11,696 nucleotides of DNA, from assembly GCA_024278415.1 (NCBI GenBank), contig JAJRTI010000437.1:1-11696 (forward strand), given 5' to 3'. The DNA is from Planctomycetota bacterium. Lineage in GTDB: Bacteria; Planctomycetota; Brocadiia; JAJRTI01. This document shows, piece by piece, positions 5,490 to 11,696 of this stretch. The notes below the pieces were generated by a model. It was not told the DNA's origin and searched no databases. It saw only the letters and a list, made by a program, of their open reading frames with translations. The position numbers were made by a program, and so were the translations under genes. The stretch's first letter is position 1. Each line of letters starts with the position of its first letter.

Positions 5490-6404
5490 ATGAGTGCTTT
5501 GGACTTGCCAATTGAAGGACGAATCGGGGTGTCAACCCATTTCATGCCCTCGGTGCACGGCGAAGACATCTTCCGCGCAATCGAGTTGGCTCACGCGGCC
5601 GGTTTTGCTGGCTTCGAGCTTGTCCCCAGTGAGGACCAGGGGCAGATGGGGTTTCCGCACAACGTTCGTGACGTCGGGATCGACCTGCTGGACGCGTCCA
5701 CCTCAACCATTGCACGGCTGAAGGACAGTTTGAGTGTGTTTGACTGGGTCACGGTCCACGGTCCACATCTCGACTGGAATCTGGCCAGCGCCAATCGCCA
5801 CTTGAGGCGGCTTACGTGGGACTACTATGATCGCTGTTTTGAGTTCGCCCTCGAGGTGGGAGCGGCCGCTACGACCTTTCATGGCGGCGGGGGCACGTGG
5901 GGGTTCATCCGGCCGCCGGAGGAGGCCGCACAGTACTCTTGTGAGTATGCGGAACATCTCATCCAGAAGGCCAAGCCGGCAAACATGCCTGTCGGCTTCG
6001 AGGCCGGGGGGCTCGACTTTCTGAAACACGTGTGTGATCGAGTGGATGGATGGGGAGTCAATCTGGATATTGGGCACGCCTACATGAACGCTCGCTCGGA
6101 CGATGGCTTCTATGGCTACATCGACAAACTCGGACCACGCATCATCGAGGTCCATCACAACGGGGTCTGCCACTACTGGGACGGTTTTGTGGAACACCTG
6201 CCCACCCACCTGAATAACACGATCGACTACCAGGGAACCTACGAACGTCTGAAGGCGCTCGATTACCGCGGGCCGATCATCTGCGAAATCATGGGTCCCG
6301 ACATCGGCGAAGCACTGCGGCACTGTCAGGAGGCAAAGGCGTTGATCTGCGACATCTGGACTGGCGCAAGCCGCTTGCGAGAGCGCTGGGGGCAGCGGGA
6401 ATAG
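5490..6404 (+). CDS. Sugar phosphate isomerase/epimerase-like TIM-barrel protein
   Basis: A 304-aa protein of the xylose isomerase-like / AP endonuclease 2 superfamily: cytoplasmic TIM-barrel enzymes that usually isomerise or epimerise sugars or inositol derivatives using a divalent metal. Barrel strands end in the expected ligands: VTVHGPH (87-93), TTFHGGGG (128-135), VGFEAGG with Glu171, NLDIGHAYMN with Asp193 and His196, IIEVHHNG with His222/His223, and ICEIMG with Glu266. HLPTH at 236-240 may add a substrate contact. The exact substrate cannot be read from sequence, and no sugar transporter or dehydrogenase lies next to it. ATG 5490 leads directly into the first strand (RIGVSTHF); CGGAG lies about 12 bp upstream. 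The stop codon falls in the loop of a repeat hairpin (6395-6409), so the last residues may have been altered by repeat insertion. It appears monocistronic. Confidence 0.85.
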   Translation: MSALDLPIEGRIGVSTHFMPSVHGEDIFRAIELAHAAGFAGFELVPSEDQGQMGFPHNVRDVGIDLLDASTSTIARLKDSLSVFDWVTVHGPHLDWNLASANRHLRRLTWDYYDRCFEFALEVGAAATTFHGGGGTWGFIRPPEEAAQYSCEYAEHLIQKAKPANMPVGFEAGGLDFLKHVCDRVDGWGVNLDIGHAYMNARSDDGFYGYIDKLGPRIIEVHHNGVCHYWDGFVEHLPTHLNNTIDYQGTYERLKALDYRGPIICEIMGPDIGEALRHCQEAKALICDIWTGASRLRERWGQRE

Positions 6405-6649
6405 CCCGCATTTCTCACGAGTCCAGGCGGATGTCGATGCAAGGCGTACGGTGCGACGGCGTGCTTCGGGCACGTCGAGCGCCGTGCAACGCAGCAGCGG
6501 CGTCCGACTGGGCTCGCCCGAAGGGCCAGCCCGTCCGTCCGACGCGTACAGGTTGTTGAACAACTCACGCGTCCGAGGAGCCCGGAAGATTTTCAGACAC
6601 CCAATCTTCCGACACTTCTATCCCGGGCTGGTGAGAAATGCGGGAATAG
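6395..6649. repeat. Long-range inverted repeat pair with internal hairpins
   Basis: CCCGCATTTCTCAC (6405-6418) is repeated exactly, inverted, as GTGAGAAATGCGGG (6631-6644), and similarity continues imperfectly another 7-9 bp inward (CGAGTCC against CCAGCCC). The same ends also carry a direct repeat, GCGGGAATAG (6395-6404 and 6640-6649). Between them are GACGCGT (6541-6547)/ACGCGTC (6567-6573) enclosing GTTGTTGAACAAC (6552-6564), and CGGAAGATT (6583-6591)/AATCTTCCG (6603-6611). No transposase frame lies inside. It looks like a non-autonomous MITE/REP-type element of about 240-255 bp that overlaps the stop codon of the preceding gene. Confidence 0.65.
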
Positions 6650-6765
6650 AGGCGAGTACTTGGCCGACCCTCGCGGCCAGCCAACGCGGACAAGCCGTGT
6701 GGCGCAGGCGACGCCCGGGCGCGCGGCTGGCAATGAGGCGAAGCGGGTGCTAACATGGCCTCGCC
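6405..6765. other. 361-bp non-coding stretch before the btuF operon
   Basis: Apart from the inverted-repeat element ending near 6649, I see no gene. Open frames on both strands translate to Arg/Pro-rich or repeat-derived text. Because of the inverted repeat, both strands encode the same short string LVRNAG. The promoter of the downstream operon should lie in 6650-6765, but I could not match convincing boxes in this GC-rich DNA. Confidence 0.6.
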
Positions 6766-7683
6766 ATGGTACACGCCTGCATACTCGCCCTTTCGCTTGC
6801 GGCAAGCGACGGCTTCCCGGTCACCGCAACCGACGCGCTCGGAGTGTCAATCACGCTCGCGCGTGCGCCGCGGCGCATCGTGTCCCTCGCCCCGAGCACG
6901 ACGGAGTGCGCGTTCGCCATCGGCGTGGGCGACCGCGTCGTGGGCGTGACGCGCTTCTGCAACTACCCGCCGGAGGCCAAGACAAGGCCCAAACTCGGCG
7001 GGTATCGCGACGTGGTCGTGGAGAAGGTCGTGGCCGCACGGCCGGACCTCGTGCTCGCGACACGGGGCAACCCGCGGCAGGCGATCGACATGCTCCGGCG
7101 CCTGGGGCTCAATGTGTTCGCGTTCGAGACCGAGCGGCTGGACGACGTTGAACGGGGGCTCACCATGCTGGGCAAACTCACCGGCGAGCGCGCCGGCGCG
7201 GCGAAGGCCGTGGCGAAGTTGGGGGCCGAGGTGGAGGGCGTGACACAGCGCCTCGCCGGCCTCCGGCCAGAGGACAAGCCGCTCGTGTTCTTTGGAGGAT
7301 ACGACCCGCCGTTCTTCTCGCCGGGGCCGGGCACCTACCTGGACGACCTCATCCAACTCGCGGGCGGCCGCAATATCGCCGGCGACGCGCGGATCCGGTG
7401 GCCGCAACTGAGCCTGGAGAGGATCGTGGCCAAGAACCCCGATGTAATCGTGTGCGGCTTCACGCACGGCACACAGGCTAAGGACGACGCGACCGCGCTC
7501 GCACGGTTCCGCTCCAAGCCTGCCTGGCGTCGGGTCAAGGCGGTCCAAAGCGGCCGCGTGTACGTGGTGGACGTGGACCCGTTCATGCGGCCCACGCCGC
7601 GCCTGGGCCAAGCGCTACGCACGCTCGCCGAGTGCTTCCACCCCAGCCGGTTCGGCAAGCCGAAGGGGCGAGCCAAGCCATGA
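6766..7683 (+). CDS. btuF: BtuF-type cobalamin ABC transporter substrate-binding protein
   Basis: A 305-aa periplasmic binding protein of the TroA/BtuF helical-backbone class, expected to capture vitamin B12 or another corrinoid and pass it to a BtuCD-type permease. The diagnostic start is APRRIVSLAPSTTECAFAIGVGDRVVGVT (35-62), followed by CNYPPEA (65-71), LGGY (78-81), ARPDLVLA (91-98) and a rigid linking helix near 128-160. The second lobe has FFGGYDPPFFSPGPGTYLDDLIQLAGG and NPDVIVCG. The signal peptide MVHACILALSLAAS is short and lacks basic residues, so export is likely but not certain. An in-frame stop at 6751 excludes a start further upstream. No permease or ATPase gene is near, so it must share a transporter encoded elsewhere. 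Binding of another iron or heme ligand is a less likely alternative. It heads a four-gene cluster and overlaps the next gene by 4 bp. Confidence 0.8.
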   Translation: MVHACILALSLAASDGFPVTATDALGVSITLARAPRRIVSLAPSTTECAFAIGVGDRVVGVTRFCNYPPEAKTRPKLGGYRDVVVEKVVAARPDLVLATRGNPRQAIDMLRRLGLNVFAFETERLDDVERGLTMLGKLTGERAGAAKAVAKLGAEVEGVTQRLAGLRPEDKPLVFFGGYDPPFFSPGPGTYLDDLIQLAGGRNIAGDARIRWPQLSLERIVAKNPDVIVCGFTHGTQAKDDATALARFRSKPAWRRVKAVQSGRVYVVDVDPFMRPTPRLGQALRTLAECFHPSRFGKPKGRAKP

Positions 7684-8384
7684 AGCTATCCGTCATCATC
7701 CCCTCGTTCAACGAAGCCGCGACCATCGGCCAGTTGCTTGAGCGGGTGCTTGCCGTCGACATGCCCAAGGAGGTGATCGTCATCGATGATGGCTCGACGG
7801 ATGACACGGTTGGCATTGTCGGCCGATTAGAGGAAGTGCGGCTCCTGCGCCATGAGCGCAACCGGGGCAAGGGTGCGGCGATCCGCACCGGGCTGGCGGC
7901 CGCGACCGGGGACGTGGCGATCATCCAAGATGCGGACCTCGAGTACGACCCCAACGACTACCATACGGTGGTCCAGCCCATCGTCGAGGGCCGGGCGGAC
8001 GTGGTGTACGGCAACCGTTGGCACGCCGGCGCGGGCGTGTCGTATCGCCGCTATCTATGGGGCGGAAGGTTTTTGACGCGTGTAACAAACGTTCTGTATA
8101 ATGCCGGCATCAACGACGAGCCCACGTGCTACAAGGCGTTCCGCATGGACGTGTTGCGCCGGATTCGCCTCGTTTGCACGGGATTCGAGTTCTGCCCGGA
8201 GGTCACGGCCAAGGTGCGGCGCCTCGGATACGACATTCTTGAGGTGCCCATCAGCTACGAGCCGCGCTCGTTCGACGAAGGGAAGAAAATCCGCTGGACC
8301 GACGGCGCGCTTGCATTGCTCGTGCTGATCAAGTACAGGTTCTGGCCGCTGAGGACCTTCGTGCGAGGCGAGGATTCGGCCTGA
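7680..8384 (+). CDS. Family 2 glycosyltransferase (dolichyl/undecaprenyl-phosphate sugar synthase-like)
   Basis: A 234-aa soluble GT-A fold enzyme that transfers a sugar from a nucleotide sugar, probably to a lipid phosphate carrier or glycolipid. The nucleotide-binding start is MKLSVIIPSFNEAATIG, followed by VIVIDDGSTDDT (32-43), NRGKGAAIRTGLAAATGD (61-78) and the metal-binding DAD at 84-86 in IIQDADLEYDP. The acceptor region carries GFEFCPEVTAKVRRLGYDILEVPISYEPR and ends in a WTDG motif, all typical of the DPM1-like subgroup. No C-terminal membrane helices are present, unlike the GtrB type. ATG 7680 overlaps the btuF stop (ATGA), so translation is coupled; a start 48 bp upstream in the same frame would add residues unlike the family. 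The next gene begins 68 bp downstream. Confidence 0.9.
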   Translation: MKLSVIIPSFNEAATIGQLLERVLAVDMPKEVIVIDDGSTDDTVGIVGRLEEVRLLRHERNRGKGAAIRTGLAAATGDVAIIQDADLEYDPNDYHTVVQPIVEGRADVVYGNRWHAGAGVSYRRYLWGGRFLTRVTNVLYNAGINDEPTCYKAFRMDVLRRIRLVCTGFEFCPEVTAKVRRLGYDILEVPISYEPRSFDEGKKIRWTDGALALLVLIKYRFWPLRTFVRGEDSA

Positions 8385-8452
8385 CACACCTGTCGATCCA
8401 GTCGCCGCCGCGCACGCCGCCCTGCCGGCTCCCCTGTTTGGGAGTGCTTGCC

Positions 8453-10012
8453 GTGCTCGACTTATCCGACTACGACAGCTCCCTGTTTGCGGATACGTAC
8501 CGGCGTCTGATGGGGAGTCTGTCCGGCGTCGAGGAGCCACAGATCGAGCCCTATGGCGTGGTGGGCGAGGACGTGGTGCGGGGCATCTGGTTTGGGGGGC
8601 ACCACAAGCGTATTCTGGCCACGGAAGACGGCCGGCGCCTCGAAGTGATGTCGCCCGGAGGGTGGAACGTGGAGGCCGGCCCCGACTTCCGCCACGCGGA
8701 ACTCATGGTCGAGCAGCAGGGGATCGTGCGCGGCGACGTGGAGGTGCACGTGCTCGCGAGCGATTGGGCCCGGCACGGCCACGACAAGAACCCCGCGTAC
8801 GACGCAGTGGCCCTGCACGTGTGCCTGCGCAACGACACGCCGCATGAGTACGCCACCAATTCGCAGGGCCAGCGCGTGCCGCAACTGGCGCTGGAAAACC
8901 GCCTCACATCGGACCTTGCAGAACTCCAAGAGGCCCTCGCACAACAGGACTATCCGGCCGGCGCCGATACGGACGCCGGGCTCTGCCGCAAGCACAGGCA
9001 CGACCGCGGCGCGGGCTCGGACTGGCTCGGCAAACTGCTGGACTTTGCCGGCGACGAACGCATGCTCGGCAAAGCGCGGCGGTTCGAGTCAGCCCTCCAG
9101 GCCAAGCCCTTCGACCAAGTGCTCTACGAAGGCCTCATGGAGGGCTTGGGCTACAAGAGCAACGCCGCGCCGTGCCTCCAGTTGGCCCGGCTGGCGCCGC
9201 TGGACTACCTGCGCCGGCGCACGGAAGGCGCGGAGGCCGGCGCGGCCCGCGCCGAGGCCGTGCAAGCCGCGTTGTTTGGCGTGGCCGCCCTCTTGCCAAG
9301 CCCCGACCTGGACACGGACGAAGAAACGCGCGACTATGTGGCCCGTCTGCACGGCCACTGGGCGTCGATGAAGGGCGATTTCAAGCGCCAGATCATGGAC
9401 GCGCACGTCTGGCAGTTTTCGGGCTGCCGGCCGATCAACTACCCGCCGCGGCGCATTGCCGCGATGGGTTGCCTCGTGGCCCAGCACGCGGCGACCGGCC
9501 TGGGCCAGGCGATGCTGCGCTGCTTCGAGGCGGGAGCCGGGGCCAACGGCTCCCGCCAGCGCGCGCGGGCCGTGCTCAAGGAGGTGTCCGCCGTGTTCGC
9601 CGCCTGCACGGACCCCTACTGGGACACGCGCTACCAGTTCGCCGGCAAGCGCCTCGCCGCACCGCGCAGGCTTGTTGGCGACGACCGTTGCGCAATCCTG
9701 GTGGTCAACGTGCTCGTGCCCATCTTGCTCCAGTACGCGCGCCAGCACGCAACCCCGGAACTGGAAGAGCGCGTGCACGCGGTCTTCACCCACTGCCGCA
9801 AGCTCGCGGCCGACAGCATCACGCGATTCATGGCGCGGCGCATCCTCGCCACGGACGAGGAACGCCGGCGCTGCATCACCGGCGCGCGCCGGCAGCAAGG
9901 CCTCCACCAGATCTACCAGGACTTCTGCAAACGCGACGACCTGGACTGTACGCAGTGCCTGCTCGTGCTGGCCATGGACGCGGCCCCGCGCATGCCGGCC
10001 GCGTCCCGATAG
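8453..10012 (+). CDS. DUF2851 family protein
   Basis: A 519-aa cytoplasmic protein of a family with no established function. The N-terminal domain carries the family hallmark: LEVMSPGGWNVEAGPDF (63-79), GDVEVHV (94-100), DWARHGHDKNPAYDAVALHV (104-123). The middle is helical, with SGCRPINYPPRRIAAMG as another conserved block. The C-terminus (about 470-505) contains RRQQGLHQIYQDFC and four cysteines, C474, C492, C499 and C502, spaced like a metal or Fe-S site. The GPD...EVH arrangement resembles a PD-(D/E)XK nuclease core with His replacing Lys; this is my inference. GTG 8453 was chosen because TTGGGAG ends 8 bp upstream; TTG 8438, GTG 8444 and ATG 8510 are alternatives. It follows the glycosyltransferase after 68 bp and is 11 bp from the GGDEF gene. 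Confidence 0.85.
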   Translation: MLDLSDYDSSLFADTYRRLMGSLSGVEEPQIEPYGVVGEDVVRGIWFGGHHKRILATEDGRRLEVMSPGGWNVEAGPDFRHAELMVEQQGIVRGDVEVHVLASDWARHGHDKNPAYDAVALHVCLRNDTPHEYATNSQGQRVPQLALENRLTSDLAELQEALAQQDYPAGADTDAGLCRKHRHDRGAGSDWLGKLLDFAGDERMLGKARRFESALQAKPFDQVLYEGLMEGLGYKSNAAPCLQLARLAPLDYLRRRTEGAEAGAARAEAVQAALFGVAALLPSPDLDTDEETRDYVARLHGHWASMKGDFKRQIMDAHVWQFSGCRPINYPPRRIAAMGCLVAQHAATGLGQAMLRCFEAGAGANGSRQRARAVLKEVSAVFAACTDPYWDTRYQFAGKRLAAPRRLVGDDRCAILVVNVLVPILLQYARQHATPELEERVHAVFTHCRKLAADSITRFMARRILATDEERRRCITGARRQQGLHQIYQDFCKRDDLDCTQCLLVLAMDAAPRMPAASR

Positions 10013-10023
10013 CGAGCGATTCC

Positions 10024-11457
10024 ATGACCCAGCCCTTTTCGCCACGAACCCAAGCCGTCGTCGGCGTGGTGTGCTTCGGGCTCCAGTTGGCCCTCCTCCT
10101 GGTGCTGTTGCAGTGGCTCCACATGGAGGCCGCTCGCCCGGTCAAGCAAGCGATCGCCGCGGCAGGCGGCTTTCTCGTCGCGGCCGTGCTGGTCTTCCCC
10201 GCGTGGGCCGTGTCCGGCCCGGTGTACGGCGTGACGAGCGTGCTGATTGCGCTCATCGTCGCGGTGGCCCCTTCAGGCGCGCACTTCGGCATCGGCCAAG
10301 CCATGATCCTCGTCGTGCCGGTCGCCGTGGCCATGCGATACCGCACGCGCCTGGTGGAGATGGCGAACGGCTTCCAGGGCCGGGAGGAGCACGCGTCCGC
10401 CGAACTGGTCGAACTCGAACGGGTTGCCGCGGACAAAGACTCGAAGCGCCGCGCGTTCGAGCGCCGCGTCGCGCGCATCCCCCATCTTTGCGAGACCTGC
10501 CAGCGGTTGGGAGCGTCGTTGGACGCGGGCGAGGTGCTGCGCGCGGTCGTGAGCGAGGCCGCGACGGGGCTCGACAATTCCGACCACGCGTTGCTCTTTC
10601 TGCAAGAGGACCAAGACCTCAAGCTTGTGGCCGCGTACCCCACATTGTCGCAGGAACGCCTCCAAGCCTGCCAGCCGCAAGAGGTCGACCGGTTCGTGTT
10701 CAAGAACGGCAAGCCCTACTTGTGTGCCCGCGCATCGAGCGACGTGTACCGGTTCACCCACGACGAGCCCGGCCCGGTGGCGTCGTTCGTCGCGGCGCCC
10801 ATTCGGGCCGAAGACCCCTCCGACCAGGGCGCGCGCACTTGCGTCGGGGTGCTGAGAGTGACGAGTTCCCGGCCAGACGCGCTCAGCCGGGCCGACATGG
10901 ACGCGCTCAACATTATCGCCGCGCTCGCGGGCATGTCGATCCAAAACGCAGCGCTGTACGACCGGTGCAAGCAGCTCGCCATTATCGACACGCTTACCGG
11001 CCTCAACACGCCGTCGTACTTCCGCGAGCGCTTCGCCGAAGAGTTGAAGCGCAGCGCGCGGGAGAGCGCCCCGTTGTCGTTTCTCATGATGGACATCGAC
11101 GACTTCAAGGCGTACAACGACACGTACGGCCACTCGGCCGGCGATACGGTGCTGCGCAACATCGCGGACGTGCTGCGCGCGAACAGCGAGAGCGGCGACA
11201 TCCTCGTGCGCTACGGCGGCGAGGAATTCGGCGCCCTGCGCCAGACGGACGCGGCCCCTGCCAAGGCCTGGGCCGAGCGCCTCCGCGCGAGCGTCGAGCA
11301 AGCCCAACTGGGCGTGGACATGGGCTCCAAACCCCTCACCATCAGCATCGGCGCCAGTTCGTTCCCTTCCGACGGCGTCGAGGTCGACGAGTTGATCGAG
11401 GTCGCGGACAAGGCGATGTACCGCGCCAAAGAGGCCGGCAAGAACCGAGTGTGCTGA
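10024..11457 (+). CDS. Membrane GAF-GGDEF diguanylate cyclase
   Basis: A 477-aa predicted cyclase that makes cyclic di-GMP from two GTP. The N-terminus has four hydrophobic segments (about 11-33, 43-63, 66-82, 88-104) forming a membrane module. A charged coiled-coil signalling helix (about 105-150) follows, then a GAF sensor domain (about 155-312) and a GGDEF domain (about 318-477). Signature residues are DTLTGL at 322-327, MMDIDDFKAYNDTYGHSAGD with metal Asp357 and Asn365/Asp374, the active-site RYGGEEF (396-402) and the closing DKAMYRAKEAGKN. The usual inhibitory RxxD site just before the active site reads ESGD, so product inhibition is probably lost. ATG 10024 is the first start in frame after the DUF2851 stop and leads straight into the first membrane helix. 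It begins 11 bp after DUF2851, so the two are co-transcribed. The GAF ligand is unknown. Confidence 0.9.
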   Translation: MTQPFSPRTQAVVGVVCFGLQLALLLVLLQWLHMEAARPVKQAIAAAGGFLVAAVLVFPAWAVSGPVYGVTSVLIALIVAVAPSGAHFGIGQAMILVVPVAVAMRYRTRLVEMANGFQGREEHASAELVELERVAADKDSKRRAFERRVARIPHLCETCQRLGASLDAGEVLRAVVSEAATGLDNSDHALLFLQEDQDLKLVAAYPTLSQERLQACQPQEVDRFVFKNGKPYLCARASSDVYRFTHDEPGPVASFVAAPIRAEDPSDQGARTCVGVLRVTSSRPDALSRADMDALNIIAALAGMSIQNAALYDRCKQLAIIDTLTGLNTPSYFRERFAEELKRSARESAPLSFLMMDIDDFKAYNDTYGHSAGDTVLRNIADVLRANSESGDILVRYGGEEFGALRQTDAAPAKAWAERLRASVEQAQLGVDMGSKPLTISIGASSFPSDGVEVDELIEVADKAMYRAKEAGKNRVC

Positions 11458-11696
11458 CGGCCGCCCGCGGCTCGCCCGTGAATGAGCAAGAGGAATAACG
11501 GAATGATGGAAGGCAGGAAGGCGCGCGCGCGGCCGCATGCCATTCCGAGCCACTTGCAAAACCCCAGTTGTCCTACCTGTGCTGGGGCGCCGAAAGCCGG
11601 CGACGTCGCGTTTGTAGTAGGCCCGTGAGGGCCTTCCGCTCGGGTGGCGAATCGCCATCGGCGCAGAGGGCGCCCTAACGGTCGCCACTACAAGCG
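11458..11696. other. Non-coding tail with several hairpins
   Basis: No gene is visible after the GGDEF stop. The first part has purine-rich GGAAT/GGAAGG-like degenerate repeats (about 11488-11518) and an alternating CG run (11519-11531). A hairpin CCCCAG (11562-11567)/CTGGGG (11582-11587) and a second stem CGCCG (11588-11592)/CGGCG (11598-11602) follow at once, and the multi-hairpin element at 11609-11696 closes the window. The first two hairpins could help end the operon transcript, but no T-run follows. Confidence 0.6.
11609..11696. repeat. 88-bp multi-branched palindromic element
   Basis: The outer arms CGTTTGTAGT (11609-11618) and ACTACAAGCG (11687-11696) pair over 10 bp with one G-T wobble. 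Enclosed are AGGCCC-GTGA-GGGCCT (11619-11634), TGGCGA-A-TCGCCA (11645-11657) and the 10-bp palindrome AGGGCGCCCT (11667-11676). GTGGCGA (11644-11650) can instead pair with TCGCCAC (11682-11688). The result is a compact multi-hairpin fold about the size of a long tRNA, but without tRNA sequence landmarks. It ends exactly at the window edge, so its true border may lie further out. It is probably a dispersed REP-like element or a structured RNA. Confidence 0.75.

Noticed and set aside
5703..6563. 286-codon minus-strand frame opposite the sugar isomerase
   Set aside because: It runs across a well-supported gene and into the repeat region, and its composition shows no domain.
9172..10023. Long plus-strand frame upstream of the GGDEF start, in the same frame
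   Set aside because: It lies within DUF2851 in a different frame and reads as Arg/Pro/Gly-rich text. The real GGDEF protein starts at 10024 with a membrane helix.
11519..11531. Alternating CG run as a possible Z-DNA regulatory site
   Set aside because: It is short and expected by chance at this GC content, and no gene start is nearby.
11609..11696. Possible tRNA because of the size and multi-hairpin fold
   Set aside because: It has no T-arm GTTCRA sequence, no D-arm landmarks and no recognisable anticodon stem arrangement. The hairpins are simple palindromes.

Overview
The window is GC-rich (about 65%) chromosomal DNA from a bacterium. I see no phage, plasmid or insertion-sequence genes and no rRNA, tRNA or CRISPR array. 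Signal peptides, a periplasmic binding protein and a GGDEF membrane sensor suggest a diderm, aerobic or facultative organism. The mix of an SGNH hydrolase, an AP-endonuclease-2-type sugar isomerase, DUF2851 and many intergenic palindromes recalls uncultured Planctomycetota, Verrucomicrobiota or Hydrogenedentota genomes. That assignment is a weak inference.

Left half, minus strand (285-4545). In transcription order: an exported two-domain SGNH/GDSL esterase (4545-3271); a VapB-VapC type II toxin-antitoxin pair (3214-2547) with its own promoter and palindromic operator and probably a leaderless mRNA; a succinate dehydrogenase membrane anchor, sdhC (2432-2112), behind a promoter-hairpin element; and the succinate dehydrogenase flavoprotein, sdhA (1976-285). 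About 100 bp of stacked palindromes separates sdhC from sdhA. No iron-sulfur subunit gene (sdhB) is present. Downstream of sdhA is a heptamer tandem repeat folded around a 14-bp perfect palindrome (113-201).

Middle, plus strand. A small coiled-coil plus winged-helix-like protein with a lysine-rich tail (4739-5179) is divergent from the SGNH gene. A 310-bp gap follows, with only a doubtful short secreted-peptide frame. Then comes a sugar phosphate isomerase/epimerase-like TIM barrel (5490-6404), whose stop codon lies inside a repeat. A 361-bp non-coding stretch with a long-range inverted repeat and several hairpins follows.

Right half, plus strand (6766-11457). Four genes in close order look like one operon: a BtuF-type cobalamin-binding protein; a family 2 glycosyltransferase overlapping it by 4 bp (ATGA); a DUF2851 protein; and, 11 bp further on, a membrane GAF-GGDEF diguanylate cyclase. 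The window ends in a compact 88-bp multi-hairpin palindrome that closes on itself at the last base.

The most interesting signals are the intergenic palindrome families (113-201, 2003-2100, 6395-6649, 11609-11696), the DUF2851 protein with nuclease-like motifs and a four-cysteine tail, and the esterase whose C-terminal half looks like a decayed second SGNH domain.
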